A stretch of DNA of 59,070 bases from JAHDCJ01 sp039028895 (GTDB lineage Bacteria > Bacteroidota > Bacteroidia > Chitinophagales > Saprospiraceae): assembly GCA_039028895.1 (NCBI GenBank), contig JBCCHF010000042.1:1-59070 (forward strand), read 5' to 3'. Below, one piece after another: positions 1-9,500 of the stretch (positions within the stretch are counted from its first letter, which is position 1; each line of letters starts with the position of its first letter). The notes beneath the pieces were generated by a model. It was given only the letters and a program-made list of their open reading frames with translations, was not told the DNA's origin and did no database searches. Made by a program: the position numbers and the translations under genes.

Positions 1-212
1 CTAAGCGTCTGGGGTCCGACGAAGCGAGGGCTTTTTCAGGCGACATTTTTTGTCGGAGATGGGACGCATCCCGAGAGATCTGTCTTTTGTAACCACAAGA
101 TTGTCTGCAGAAGTGGAAGACTTAACAACCACAACAACAGTCATTTGTAGACTGCGATGGCTCGCAGCTAAAACGTACTCTCCCTCATCATTGCTCGAAA
201 CTCGAAACTGAC
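1..212. other. Non-bacterial left flank, probable eukaryotic intron/exon DNA
   Basis: No bacterial reading frame or family is recognised here. On the minus strand it continues from the cadherin-like exon at 213-421 through a likely 5' splice donor (GTCAGT) into noncoding-looking sequence. A pyrimidine-rich stretch ending in CTTCTGCAG lies near 108-117 and could be a 3' splice acceptor for a further exon, but the peptide after it is not recognisable. Its base composition and content do not match the rest of the window. Confidence 0.5.
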
Positions 213-421
213 CTGTGCCTTGATCGTGAGGTTGAAGAACTGGTCTCCCTTGTCGTAGTCGACGTTCTTCCTGAGGACGAGGACGGCCGAGGCCTTGGAG
301 CGTCCCTCGAGGGAGAACTTGCGCTTCGGGTCGCCGGACTCGATGGAGTAGACGATCTCGGAGTTGGGCGAGCTCGGCTTGTCGCGGTCGAGGGCCGCGA
401 TGCCGCGGAAGATGGGGAGAC
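213..421 (-). other. Animal-type cadherin repeat exon (foreign to the bacterial contig)
   Basis: Read on the minus strand, these 209 bases encode part of a cadherin ectodomain repeat. Seen directly: ALDRDKP, then YSIESGD, then a Leu-Val-Leu strand, VDYDKGD and a closing FNLTIKAQ, spaced as in calcium-binding cadherin repeats (DxD/DRD, LDYE and AxD positions). The exon is preceded by ACATTTCCAG (3' acceptor) and followed by GTCAGT (5' donor), and the frame closes at a stop soon after the donor. Codon third positions are nearly all G or C, unlike the AT-leaning bacterial genes that follow. This is best read as one internal exon of an invertebrate cadherin gene. Bacterial cadherin-like domains exist, but the splice signals and codon use argue against one here. 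Confidence 0.75.
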
Positions 422-539
422 CTGGAAATGTAAAGTTTTGAGGTTAGTAGAACATGAAGGTGGTCAAGGAGTACTTTAAAGCTGTGCTCCCTGGTATGGT
501 GTACTTTATATCATAGACATAAGCAAGGATTTTAGACTG
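422..539. other. Junction zone between eukaryotic-like and bacterial DNA
   Basis: The stretch links the cadherin intron end (422 onward) to the bacterial START-domain coding sequence, whose family resemblance begins about 549. The START frame has a stop at 477-479, so the bacterial coding sequence cannot extend left of 480. No Ns, transposon ends or direct repeats were seen. The exact breakpoint cannot be placed from sequence alone. Confidence 0.5.
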
Positions 540-1013
540 GATGGGAAGCATGTTGAAGAATATCCGGAATGGGTCCCCAATTGCAAAAAGGCATTTATTA
601 TCGAACAGATAGATACTTATAATGTCTATTATTATGCTGCCTCAACCTTTCCGTGGCCCCTTCAAAACCGTGACCTTGTAGCACATTCTGTCTTTGATCA
701 AGACCCAATTACCAAAGAGATTACCATCCTGACTGAAGCTGTCGAAGGACATCACCCTGCTCAAAAAGGTCTGATCAGGATTGAGGTACTTCAGGCAATT
801 TGGATACTGACGCCTAAGCCTGATGGGGTGGTTACCATAACCTATTTCCTCAAAACTGATCCTGCCGGAAACATTCCTGCCTGGATGACGAATAAATTTA
901 TGGATAGAGGCCCTATTCAAACAATGGAAAAACTTCGGGATATGGCCAAGCTTGAAAAATACAAGAATGTGAAAATGTCAATTATCGAGGAGGCAGAATC
1001 ACCAAGTCGTTAA
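540..1013 (+). pseudogene. START-domain lipid-binding protein, 5' end missing
   Basis: The frame ending at 1013 encodes the C-terminal two thirds of a START (StAR-related lipid transfer) domain of the kind found in Bacteroidota: EEYPEWVPNCKKA, then FPWPLQNRDLVAHSV, a KGLIRIE strand, a glycine-containing turn, and the C-terminal helix starting NIPAWMTNKFMDRGP. The family binds hydrophobic ligands in a helix-grip fold, and bacterial members have no settled role. The usual N-terminal part (signal sequence and first helices, about 70-90 residues) is absent because the frame runs into eukaryotic-like DNA; an in-frame stop lies at 477-479. The first in-frame alternative start is a GTG at 828, which is too late for a working domain. 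The 3' end overlaps the convergent TonB fusion gene by 4 bases. Confidence 0.7.
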
Positions 1014-3961
1014 ATACGATAGGACAATCGCATGGAAAGGTTGGCAGGCGCTTCAAGAATTCCCGGTCGCATTGAATATTCCGAATTGAAAATGTTTCGC
1101 CCAATTAGAGACAAGTTAAGTTGTTGAACAGGTTCGTAAGATAGCCAGGCATCAACAATAAAATTCCCAGAATCATGCAAGTCCCGATATTCTGCTATGC
1201 CGAGGTCTTCAAGATTAGCTACGGTAAGCAACTGCTCATTGATGAAAAATTCGTCAATCGCTTCCATGAAGCTGTAGTATTGGCCACCTAATCCGGCAGA
1301 CCATTTTTTATACCGCAATTCAACATTCATTTTTGCCGTATGCCTGAACCTGTATTTAAGCACATTATAATCTGCTGAAGATCTTACCGTATCGGGATGA
1401 TAATCTTTGTATTTCGGATCCACATAGGTGTACCCTACATTCATGGAGACATCTAGTGCGCCTAGGTCTGCTTCCCCGGTCACCCCTAGTTCGACTCCTC
1501 TTATTCGGGTGTTCCCAACATTTTTGGCACCAAATCCAAATCCCCATAATGGGTCGTTAAATGTTCCCCATTGCCTAAAGGCAAATTCCATCATGCCCTC
1601 GTATTCCATCCAAAAACTGGAAAAATCAAAAAAACCATTAACAAAAGGTGTCTTGAATCCTTGACGGATACCAATTTCACCACTCCACCCTCTTTCCGGT
1701 TCGAGGTCTGGGTTTGGATAGACCTGCAAAGAACTGATGCTTGTTGAAATAAACTTTTCAGCTATGGTCGGTGCCCTGTACCCTTGACCCCATGAGGCTC
1801 GCAAGTAGGTTTGATCTGATACCTTGTAATTGGCACCGATCCTGAAAACAGGTTCAAGCTGCAATTTTTCTGTCACCTCACCACTAAAAAAGTTTGTCTC
1901 TAATCGTGCACCAAAACTCAGGTTAAGGCGTTCAAAAACTCGTTGATCGACATTGACATAAGCCCCTACATTGGTGGCAGTATGAAGAGTATCTCCAAAG
2001 AGTTGGGCGTGACTGCGAGTATGGCTGCCATTGAACCCTGTAGTAATAGTCAGGTCAGAATCATCAAAATGTCTCTGAAACTGGTATTCGCCAAAAATCT
2101 GATGAGACCTGGTACTTTGATCTGCGCTGGCATTTGCCTGGTTATTGTCCCAGTAATAATAGCGACTCAGCAGTTTGTGTTGATTGCCCACGGTATCAGT
2201 ATGGGTGAAAAACGGATCTAGCATCAGCCTGAAACTGGTGTTCTCTGTTATGGTACCATTGAGTGATTCGTAGGCACCGTCTTGCCAGTTTTTCCAAATG
2301 AATGAACGGGCACTATTGCCGACCTGGACATTTCCATGCAATCCGACAGTAACCTCATCATTAACCTTAAGGCGCGACTTGATATGCCCCCTGACATATT
2401 CGGAAAAAGCACCTTCTCTGAAACTTTGATCTTTATAACCATAGAGCCCGCCAATCACATCAAGATCACCTATCTTTTTCCCGTGAAGGAAAGAAAGGCC
2501 AACTGCAAATGGAGCTGCTGTCTCTGAATCGGCTCCCCACCACTTCTTGTCGTTATCGGTTGGGGTAAAATAGGTAGTTGTAAAAAATGAAGCCCTTGTA
2601 ATCCCTTGTTCTGATGGATAGCCAGTTCTCACATTAATTACACCATTCAATGAAGAAGAACCATAAAGCGCAGATGCTGCACCTTTAATCACCTCTACCT
2701 GGTCTGCATTTTCAACTGGCATGAGATCCCAGTCAGGGAAGGCGGCATCACCCTGTAAAGCAGGCATACCGTCTAGCAATAGGAGCACCCTGCTGCCTGC
2801 ACCATAAGAAAACCCTGATCCTCCTCGAATCGAAATCTGGCCATCAATTATGTTAACACCATTGATCTTTTGAAGGTAATTATCAACAGAGTTGAGACTT
2901 TGTTCCTGGATGATCTTACCAGAAATAACCTCTGCTGAAGCTGTTATTTCACCCAATGGTCTTTCAAACTTAGACGCTGTAACTGTTAATGTTTGCAATT
3001 GCGTTACAGATGCCGACATAAGGAGGTTAAGATTGAGTACTTTTCCCGGACCGGCCTGAATCCGCTTCATCGCATCTTCATAACCAAGCAACCTGGCGAT
3101 AACTGTGTAATCACCCGGCTCTACCTTCAATTCAAAATTGCCTTTGGCATCAGTAACAATACCTTGCTCTGCCACCATTATCGTAGCTGGCAATCCTGAA
3201 TTCGTCAATTGATCTGCAATCCTACCTTTCAGGGTTGCTCGTGAATAAACTGTTGGAGACAGGCTAAATGGTTCCTTCATTTTATCTCGCTTCGCTAAGC
3301 CCGCCCCACGTGGTGGAATTGATGGATAGGTCTGGTCAATCACCAGGCCTGTTTGGATTTCAGACAACTGCCCTGGTAACTCATCAGCATTTGCCGATAA
3401 GGCAACTTCACCATCTGTGTTGGTTTTACCAAGATTGCTATAAACATCTTTAACATTGCTAGCGGCTTTATTATGCCTGATTTCGGTTTTTACGGCTGCA
3501 GTTTCTTTTTTTGCTACCGATTGAACAGGATTGGTAGATTTATTATCCGTTACCGGAAAATTATTGGGCTCTGTGTCATGAGAGGATCCTGCTATGTTTG
3601 GATATGCTGTTTTGTTCTCAGTATTGATCTGGGCAATATCTCTATTGGTTGTTGAAAGGAACTCATACCGCACCAATACGGCAACTGAAATGAAAACAAG
3701 AAATACTGCTGCTACACGAGACAGTTGGACCAAAGCTGCCCGGCGCCTCTCCCTGTTATTTTCAATTTGTTGGAGACTGGCTTTCAATTCTATTTGCCTG
3801 TAATTTCTGAGTGTCTTGAAAGCTTTTTTATAAAGATGAACCTCCCTGGCAAACTCAGGGTCATCCATGAGCCTGAATTTGAACATTTCCAATTCTGATG
3901 GAGAAAGGCTCCCGTCGAGGAACTTTCTAATCAGCGGTCGGATATGTTGGTTATTGTTCAT
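1010..3961 (-). CDS. Anti-sigma domain fused to a TonB-dependent outer-membrane receptor
   Basis: This 983-residue protein joins two parts normally found on separate polypeptides. Residues 1-78 resemble the cytoplasmic helical part of Bacteroidota anti-sigma factors (FLDGSLSPSELEMFKFRLMD). Residues about 80-98 form a single transmembrane helix with no signal-peptidase site. Residues 100-240 are a Ser/Asn/Thr-rich periplasmic linker. Residues 242-315 are a carboxypeptidase-regulatory-like beta domain. About 333-447 is a TonB plug (DNYLQKINGVNI, SIRGGSGFSYG, VEVIKGAASALYGSSSLNGV), and the rest is a beta-barrel ending in LSYRI. The start codon overlaps the stop of the upstream ECF sigma gene (ATGA). 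The layout predicts a protein crossing both membranes that signals substrate or envelope state directly to its sigma factor. Dual membrane-spanning anti-sigma proteins are known in Bacteroides; a full plug-and-barrel receptor version is less familiar to me. The domain calls are firm; the signalling role is inferred. Confidence 0.85.
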   Translation of the reverse strand: MNNNQHIRPLIRKFLDGSLSPSELEMFKFRLMDDPEFAREVHLYKKAFKTLRNYRQIELKASLQQIENNRERRRAALVQLSRVAAVFLVFISVAVLVRYEFLSTTNRDIAQINTENKTAYPNIAGSSHDTEPNNFPVTDNKSTNPVQSVAKKETAAVKTEIRHNKAASNVKDVYSNLGKTNTDGEVALSANADELPGQLSEIQTGLVIDQTYPSIPPRGAGLAKRDKMKEPFSLSPTVYSRATLKGRIADQLTNSGLPATIMVAEQGIVTDAKGNFELKVEPGDYTVIARLLGYEDAMKRIQAGPGKVLNLNLLMSASVTQLQTLTVTASKFERPLGEITASAEVISGKIIQEQSLNSVDNYLQKINGVNIIDGQISIRGGSGFSYGAGSRVLLLLDGMPALQGDAAFPDWDLMPVENADQVEVIKGAASALYGSSSLNGVINVRTGYPSEQGITRASFFTTTYFTPTDNDKKWWGADSETAAPFAVGLSFLHGKKIGDLDVIGGLYGYKDQSFREGAFSEYVRGHIKSRLKVNDEVTVGLHGNVQVGNSARSFIWKNWQDGAYESLNGTITENTSFRLMLDPFFTHTDTVGNQHKLLSRYYYWDNNQANASADQSTRSHQIFGEYQFQRHFDDSDLTITTGFNGSHTRSHAQLFGDTLHTATNVGAYVNVDQRVFERLNLSFGARLETNFFSGEVTEKLQLEPVFRIGANYKVSDQTYLRASWGQGYRAPTIAEKFISTSISSLQVYPNPDLEPERGWSGEIGIRQGFKTPFVNGFFDFSSFWMEYEGMMEFAFRQWGTFNDPLWGFGFGAKNVGNTRIRGVELGVTGEADLGALDVSMNVGYTYVDPKYKDYHPDTVRSSADYNVLKYRFRHTAKMNVELRYKKWSAGLGGQYYSFMEAIDEFFINEQLLTVANLEDLGIAEYRDLHDSGNFIVDAWLSYEPVQQLNLSLIGRNIFNSEYSMRPGILEAPANLSMRLSYRI

Positions 3962-4554
3962 TTCAATTCTTCGATTAATTTTCGAACGGGGTGTTCCTTG
4001 CCGATCAGATCTTTTAGTTCTTTTAGGCTATTGCTCTTTTTATTCCGGGCAACCTGTTCATTTTTAAAGCCCATGATTTCAGCTATTTCTTTCATCGAAT
4101 AATTTCGGATCCATAACATAAGGACTTCTCTGCTTCTTGGTTTCAGCTGATTCATGACTTCCTCTATCTTACTTTCCCTATCTTTTTTGAGCAATAATGT
4201 TTCAGGGTCTCTATCGGTCACCTCCTTTTGCTCAAAATCGTTTCTGAACTTGTCATCCCTGGTATTCCTGTTGAACTTCCTATACCAAAGTCGCTTGGAA
4301 ATTGCAAAAAGGTAAGTCTTTACGGTACTTCCACCTTTGAACTTGCCTTCTTCGATACTGGTAACCAAACTGATAACCGCATCCTGAAAAACATCAAGCG
4401 CATCATTTTCACTGCCGTTTTTTGAAAGGATAAACTGGATCACCTGATTTCGATGATCTTTATACAGGCTATGAATAGCTTTTTCTGCTTCCTTTCCTCC
4501 CTGCCTTATCGCTGCTACCAGTTGGTCGTCAGTGAATTTGCGCTTCCAAAGCAT
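3958..4554 (-). CDS. ECF-family RNA polymerase sigma factor
   Basis: A 198-residue extracytoplasmic-function sigma-70 protein. Region 2 is visible as the helix around DALDVFQDAVISLV followed by KTYLFAISKRLWYRKFNR, the -10 recognition and melting segment. Region 4 runs from LKPRSREVLMLWIRNYSMKE through the helix-turn-helix EIAEIMGFKNEQVARNKK. Length fits the family. Its stop overlaps the start of the anti-sigma/TonB fusion by 4 bases, so the two are translationally coupled and almost certainly partners. It probably directs transcription of its own operon or of envelope genes; its targets cannot be read from this window. The promoter should lie in the AT-rich spacer 4555-4750. Confidence 0.93.
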   Translation of the reverse strand: MLWKRKFTDDQLVAAIRQGGKEAEKAIHSLYKDHRNQVIQFILSKNGSENDALDVFQDAVISLVTSIEEGKFKGGSTVKTYLFAISKRLWYRKFNRNTRDDKFRNDFEQKEVTDRDPETLLLKKDRESKIEEVMNQLKPRSREVLMLWIRNYSMKEIAEIMGFKNEQVARNKKSNSLKELKDLIGKEHPVRKLIEELK

Positions 4555-4889
4555 ATTCTTAGTTCATGAATTGATAAAAAATGTAATCATTAATGCTGTT
4601 AGGAAACGAGCATCAATACTTTCAGCTACAACCTAATAACGAACAGATGGGGGGAAATATTTGTGTAGCCAATGTAAAAAATACAGAGAAATAAATATCC
4701 CTGACTCTTGTACCAATTTAAGCAATTCCATTCCCAACTCAAAAGAAAGTGGGTCATAAAAAAAACAGGATTTACCTGTACACGATCTGTTATGACCGGA
4801 TGCAGGCAAATCCTGTCTCGTTTTTTCCTTTTTCGGGAATGAAATTATCCATCCGGAAAAAAGAGCTTATTTGAGCAAAAATTAATCAA
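4555..4889. other. Intergenic: sigma-operon promoter region and terminator
   Basis: This 335-base gap has no credible gene. The half next to the sigma gene is AT-rich and should hold its promoter, though no clear Bacteroidota -33/-7 pair stood out. The half near 4765-4833 holds a strong terminator hairpin, annotated separately. Confidence 0.6.
4765..4833. terminator. Bidirectional intrinsic terminator
   Basis: ACAGGATTTACCTG (4765-4778) pairs with CAGGCAAATCCTGT (4803-4816) with one mismatch. The hairpin is preceded by an A-run (4758-4765) and followed by T-runs (4821-4833), so it can stop transcription in both directions. It lies just past the stop of the small minus-strand gene at 4890-5108, which it most likely serves. 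Confidence 0.75.
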
Positions 4890-5108
4890 TCACTTTACGT
4901 GATGAATCTGAATTTGGTATTCTTGTTTGTCTTTGGATTTAAACTTTAAAATCCCGTTAGATTTATCCATCTTAACCAGTTTGGAATAAGAAGGAAACAC
5001 TTGTTCGTTGCGCATCTCAATGCAAAGTTTCTTTAAATTTGACCACACACCCAGGGTCTTATCATCAGCACTTTCATTGAGTAGAATGTAAACTTTTTTT
5101 CGGTTCAT
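4890..5108 (-). CDS. Small hypothetical protein, 72 aa
   Basis: A 72-residue basic, soluble protein starting MNRKKVYILLNE and ending in alternating hydrophobic residues (YQIQIHHV). There is no signal peptide, membrane segment or cysteine. I do not recognise a named family. The order is beta strand, a helix with a conserved-looking GVWSNLKKLCIEM segment, then strands around NGILKFKSKDKQEY, which suggests a compact alpha/beta fold. Reality is supported by an ATG start, a coding-like amino-acid mix and a dedicated terminator hairpin downstream. It stands alone, divergent from the secreted protein at 5468. Confidence 0.55.
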   Translation of the reverse strand: MNRKKVYILLNESADDKTLGVWSNLKKLCIEMRNEQVFPSYSKLVKMDKSNGILKFKSKDKQEYQIQIHHVK

Positions 5109-5467
5109 TTCACAGATTTTTAACTGTGCCTTTATTATCTGGTTCTTTGCGAATTTCTAAGATCAAATGGTTAATAAAAATCCTTTTTTCTTTAATCTGT
5201 GACATACATAATGATAATATTGGCTAATTAACTACCTGTAAATGTTTTCGTTATAAATTTAAGTGTATCATTGTAAGTGATTAAAAAATCCCGAATGCCA
5301 ACCAGCTCTTATAATTTTGTGTTAAAAAAATGTTGAAAGGACACCATTGGGTTCCCCCTTCTCCAAAAAACCATTATTTTTAGTTGACCTGCCAAGATAT
5401 TTTTTTTGTTTGATCATTTTATTGGGCAGGTTCGGACCGAATTTTGTAGTTGAAAGAAAAAAAGCTC
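5109..5467. other. Divergent intergenic region
   Basis: The gap between the small minus-strand gene and the plus-strand secreted protein is very AT-rich and should hold promoters for both. A TAATTTTG word near 5312 resembles the Bacteroidota -7 element (TAnnTTTG), but no matching TTTG was found at the expected distance upstream. No RNA gene or repeat was seen. Confidence 0.4.
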
Positions 5468-6430
5468 ATGAAATTTTTATCTCCCTTTGGTATCTTTTCT
5501 TTTTGTTTTCTCATGCTCAATTCAGTTTATGCGCAGGATTTTGAGCATCCGGTACAATACAACAATTATATTATTGATGAACAATCGATGATCACTAATC
5601 GCAATCTCGATTATATCACGACTTCCGTTCATTCTAATGATTTGAATGCTATTGAGGCTAAACGCCAACAAGTCATTCAACAAATCCAGGTTTCCCTGGA
5701 AAAGTACAGGGCATTACCAGGGTTCGAAGGCGATTCCAAGATGAGAGATGAGGCTGTGGCTGTACTTGAAACCTACCTTGAAACCTTTAACATAGATTTC
5801 AGTGAAGCACTCTCGCTCAAGGCTGGTAGCCAGGAGTCGTTTGAAGCAATGGAAAAGTACTATGAGGCCCAAGACCGGGCGGAAAGAAAAATGGCCAAAG
5901 CAACGGATCGTTTCAACAGGGCCCAGGAAGGCTTTGCCCGGAAACATGAGTTTGAAATCGTTGAAGACGAACACGCCTCCAACAAAATCAAGAAGATCGC
6001 TGATCTCAACGAATACACAAGGGTCATTTACCTTAAGTTTTTCAAAGTATCAAAAAGCAATTCAGCATTTTTCGATGCACTTGAAGCAGAGAAAGCTATA
6101 ACCATGGATCGCAAACGTGTTGAATTACAGGAAGATTGTTCAGAAGCCCTTGTTTTTCTCGATGCCCTTGAAGGCTTCAAAGGCGAAAAAGCTTATAGAA
6201 CAAGTGCGATCAACCTGATAGAGTTTCATCATAATCTTGCAAAAGATGGGTTTAAAACGCTTGTAGAAGTTGTTGAGAAAAAAGATAAACTCACACAAGA
6301 AGATGTTGATAATTACAATAGGATTATTGAAGAATATAACAACAAGTCACAGTTGCTGATCAACATTTTCAATGAAGAAAATACGCGATTGATGAAGCGA
6401 CATATTCCTGAACCTGGGAAAAGAACATAG
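5468..6430 (+). CDS. Secreted helical protein of unknown function (LIC11966-like)
   Basis: A 320-residue exported protein. The start is placed at ATG 5468 rather than the in-frame TTG at 5450, because it gives a clean signal peptide (MKFLSPFGIFSFCFLMLNSVYAQ). The mature part is almost wholly charged alpha-helix with coiled-coil-like stretches (KYYEAQDRAERKMAKATDRF; NRIIEEYNNKSQLLINIFNEE). Its overall look resembles the LIC11966 family of surface proteins seen in Bacteroidota and Leptospira, but that is recognition by eye and unproven. There is no T9SS tail or lipobox. It is monocistronic, 145 bases ahead of dnaE. Confidence 0.7.
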   Translation: MKFLSPFGIFSFCFLMLNSVYAQDFEHPVQYNNYIIDEQSMITNRNLDYITTSVHSNDLNAIEAKRQQVIQQIQVSLEKYRALPGFEGDSKMRDEAVAVLETYLETFNIDFSEALSLKAGSQESFEAMEKYYEAQDRAERKMAKATDRFNRAQEGFARKHEFEIVEDEHASNKIKKIADLNEYTRVIYLKFFKVSKSNSAFFDALEAEKAITMDRKRVELQEDCSEALVFLDALEGFKGEKAYRTSAINLIEFHHNLAKDGFKTLVEVVEKKDKLTQEDVDNYNRIIEEYNNKSQLLINIFNEENTRLMKRHIPEPGKRT

Positions 6431-6575
6431 TACCGCGCAGCTATAGTTTAAATCTGTTTTTTTCTTAAATTCGCTCTGGGCTTGTTCAGAACTAAAAATT
6501 AGTTTTCCCTCCTCCTAAATCATTTGCTCATTTAGCAAGTTTGAATCAACTTGCATTGCTAAAACCTCATTCACA

Positions 6576-9500
6576 ATGCCGGAATTTTGCCATTTGCATT
6601 GTCATACCCAATATTCATTACTTGATGGTGCATCAGAGATTGGTGCTATGATGGATAAAGCTGTGGCCAACGGTCAAAAAGCAGTGGCACTTACCGATCA
6701 CGGAAACATGTTTGGTGCTTTCAAATTTGTTTCTGAAGCCAACAACAGAGGCCTCAAGCCAATCGTAGGATGCGAGTTTTACCTGGTTGAAGATCGCCAC
6801 AGGAAATCTTTTTCACGAGCAAAAGGTGAAAGGGATGTCCGTTATCACCAACTCTTACTCGCTAAAAATCAAAAAGGATATGAAAACTTATCCAAACTGT
6901 GTTCTCTAGGCTTCATCGAGGGCCTGTTCTCCAAATTTCCGAGGATTGACAAAGAGCTTTTGGTAAAATACAGTGAGGGACTTGTCGCCACCAGTTGTTG
7001 TATAGGTGCCGAGATTCCACAAGCGATTATGCACGATCAACTTGAAAAAGCAGAGGAACTGGTTGAATGGTGGCTAGACTTATTTGGTGAAGACTTTTAT
7101 ATCGAGCTTCAAAGGCATCGTGGATTGGAAAACATTGATGGCCTGGGTATTAGCCAGGAAGATATCAATCAACAATTATTAGAGTTCGCTCGCAAATACA
7201 ATATCAAGACAATTGCGACTAACGACTCTCACTATGTTGATGAAGATGATTGGGCACCACATGATATCCTGTTGTGTATTAATACCGCAAGTTTGGTGGA
7301 AGACGAAAAGCGGTTCAAATTTCCCAGTTCTGACTTTTACTTCAAGACACAAGAGGAGATGTCAGCCTTGTTTTCAGACGTTCCCGAATCAATCGCCAAT
7401 ACCATGGAGATCTATGATAAAGTAGATAACCTCGAACTGGCGCGCGATGTACTCCTACCAGCATTCCCGATTCCTGATGGGTTTACTACCCAGGATGACT
7501 ATCTTCGACATCTGACTTTTGAGGGTGCCCGTCAGCGATATGGCACCATAACACCCGAAATCGAAGAACGACTCAACTTTGAATTGGATGTTATCAGAAA
7601 CTCTGGCTACCCTGGCTATTTCCTGATTGTTCAGGACTTTACCAATACTGCTCGAGAAATGGGGGTATCTGTTGGTCCCGGACGAGGTTCTGCTGCAGGT
7701 TCTGCGGTAGCTTATTGTACAGGAATAACCAATGTTGACCCCATCAAGTACGATCTGCTGTTTGAGCGTTTTCTCAATCCGGAAAGGATTTCAATGCCTG
7801 ATATTGATATCGACTTTGATGACGAGGGTCGTGCAAAAGTAATTGACTACGTTATCAAAAAGTATGGCCGTAACCAGGTGGCACAAATCATCACATATGG
7901 GTCAATGGCTGCAAAAATGTCAATTCGAGATGTAGGCCGAGTCATGAACGTCCCGCTTCCAGATGTGGATAAGATCGCCAAAACCTTTCCACTCAATCTA
8001 AAGGCTTCTCTGAAAAAAGTGTTGGGCACAGATGATATCGATGCCGGCTTAAAAGAGGCTATGAATTCAGATGATATCGAGAAAGCTCACCTTTTCAGGC
8101 AACTTGCAGAAGGGGATGACATTATTGGTCATACAATACAAACTGCAAAAAAACTGGAAGGATCGATACGAAATACCGGTATTCATGCATGTGGTGTTGT
8201 AATCACCCCAGATGATATCACCAAATTCGTTCCGGTAACGGTAGCCAAAGATTCTGACCTGCTCGTCACCCAGTTTGACAATAGTGTAGCCGAGGATGCC
8301 GGCCTGCTCAAAATGGATTTCCTGGGTCTCAAGACCTTGACGATAATAAAGAATGCGTGCAAACTTATCAAGGAAGGGCATGGCATAGAGATCGACCCTG
8401 AAGAAATACCGCTGGATGATGAAAAAACCTATCAGCTTTTCCAGCGCGGTGAGACCATAGGCATATTCCAATATGAGTCTACCGGGATGCAACGCTACAT
8501 GCGTGAGCTGATTCCCAATAAGTTCGAAGATCTTATTGCGATGAACGCGCTATATCGCCCGGGGCCACTGGCTTATATCCCTGATTTTGTGGCCAGGAAA
8601 AATGGCCGCCAGGAAGTGACATATGACCTGCCTGACATGGAAGAATACCTGGAAGAGACCTATGGTATTACCGTTTACCAGGAGCAGGTAATGCTGCTGT
8701 CGCAGAAACTGGCAGGCTTCACCAAAGGCCAGGCCGATGCATTGCGTAAAGCAATGGGTAAAAAGAAGAAAAAGATCATTGACCAGATGTATCCGATCTT
8801 CGTTGAAGGGTGTGATAAAAATGGTCATCCCCGCGAAATTGTTGATAAGATCTGGAAAGATTGGGAAGCTTTTGCTTCTTATGCATTCAACAAGTCCCAC
8901 TCTACCTGTTATGCTTTTGTAGCTTTCCAGACGGCCTACCTTAAAGCCCATTACCCTGCCGAATTCATGGCTTCAGTACTGTCTCATAATAAGAATGACA
9001 TTGGGAAAGTTGAATTCTTTCTCAAAGAATGTAAGGCCCAAGGTGTAAAAGTATTAGGACCAGACATCAATGAAAGTGGTATGAACTTCACGGTAAACAA
9101 GGAAGGTGCCGTTCGTTTTGGTCTCTCTGCGATAAAAGGTGTTGGAGAAGGACCGGTTGAAGCCATTCTCGAGGAAAGACAGAATGGTACATTTTCCGGC
9201 ATTTTCGATATGTGTAGAAGATTAAGCCTGCGCACGGTCAATAAAAAATGCCTGGAAGGTTTAGTCCTGAGTGGAGCGTTGGATTGTTTTGAGGAGTTAC
9301 ATCGTGCCCAATATTTCGTACCAACGGAAAAATTTGACTCCCTCATTTCAAATGCAATCAAATACGGGAACGCTTACCAGCATCAACTATCCCAATCAGC
9401 AACCTCTCTTTTTGGGACTTCAGAAGAGGCGATGATTCCTGAGCCCAAAATCCCTGAAGCCGAGTCCTGGAATCTTATTGACAAATTGAATCGTGAAAAA

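Noticed and set aside
213..421. Cadherin-like repeat as a native bacterial adhesin domain
   Set aside because: Splice-like ends, in-frame stop just after the donor, strong G/C third positions and lack of neighbouring repeats favour an animal exon.
642..920. Minus-strand frame of 92 residues opposite the START gene
   Set aside because: It is the shadow of a well-supported START coding frame, has no family resemblance and no start context.
8067..8492. Minus-strand frame of 141 residues inside dnaE
   Set aside because: Lies wholly opposite the conserved polymerase sequence; composition looks like a shadow (hydrophobic/aromatic mix), no signal or family.
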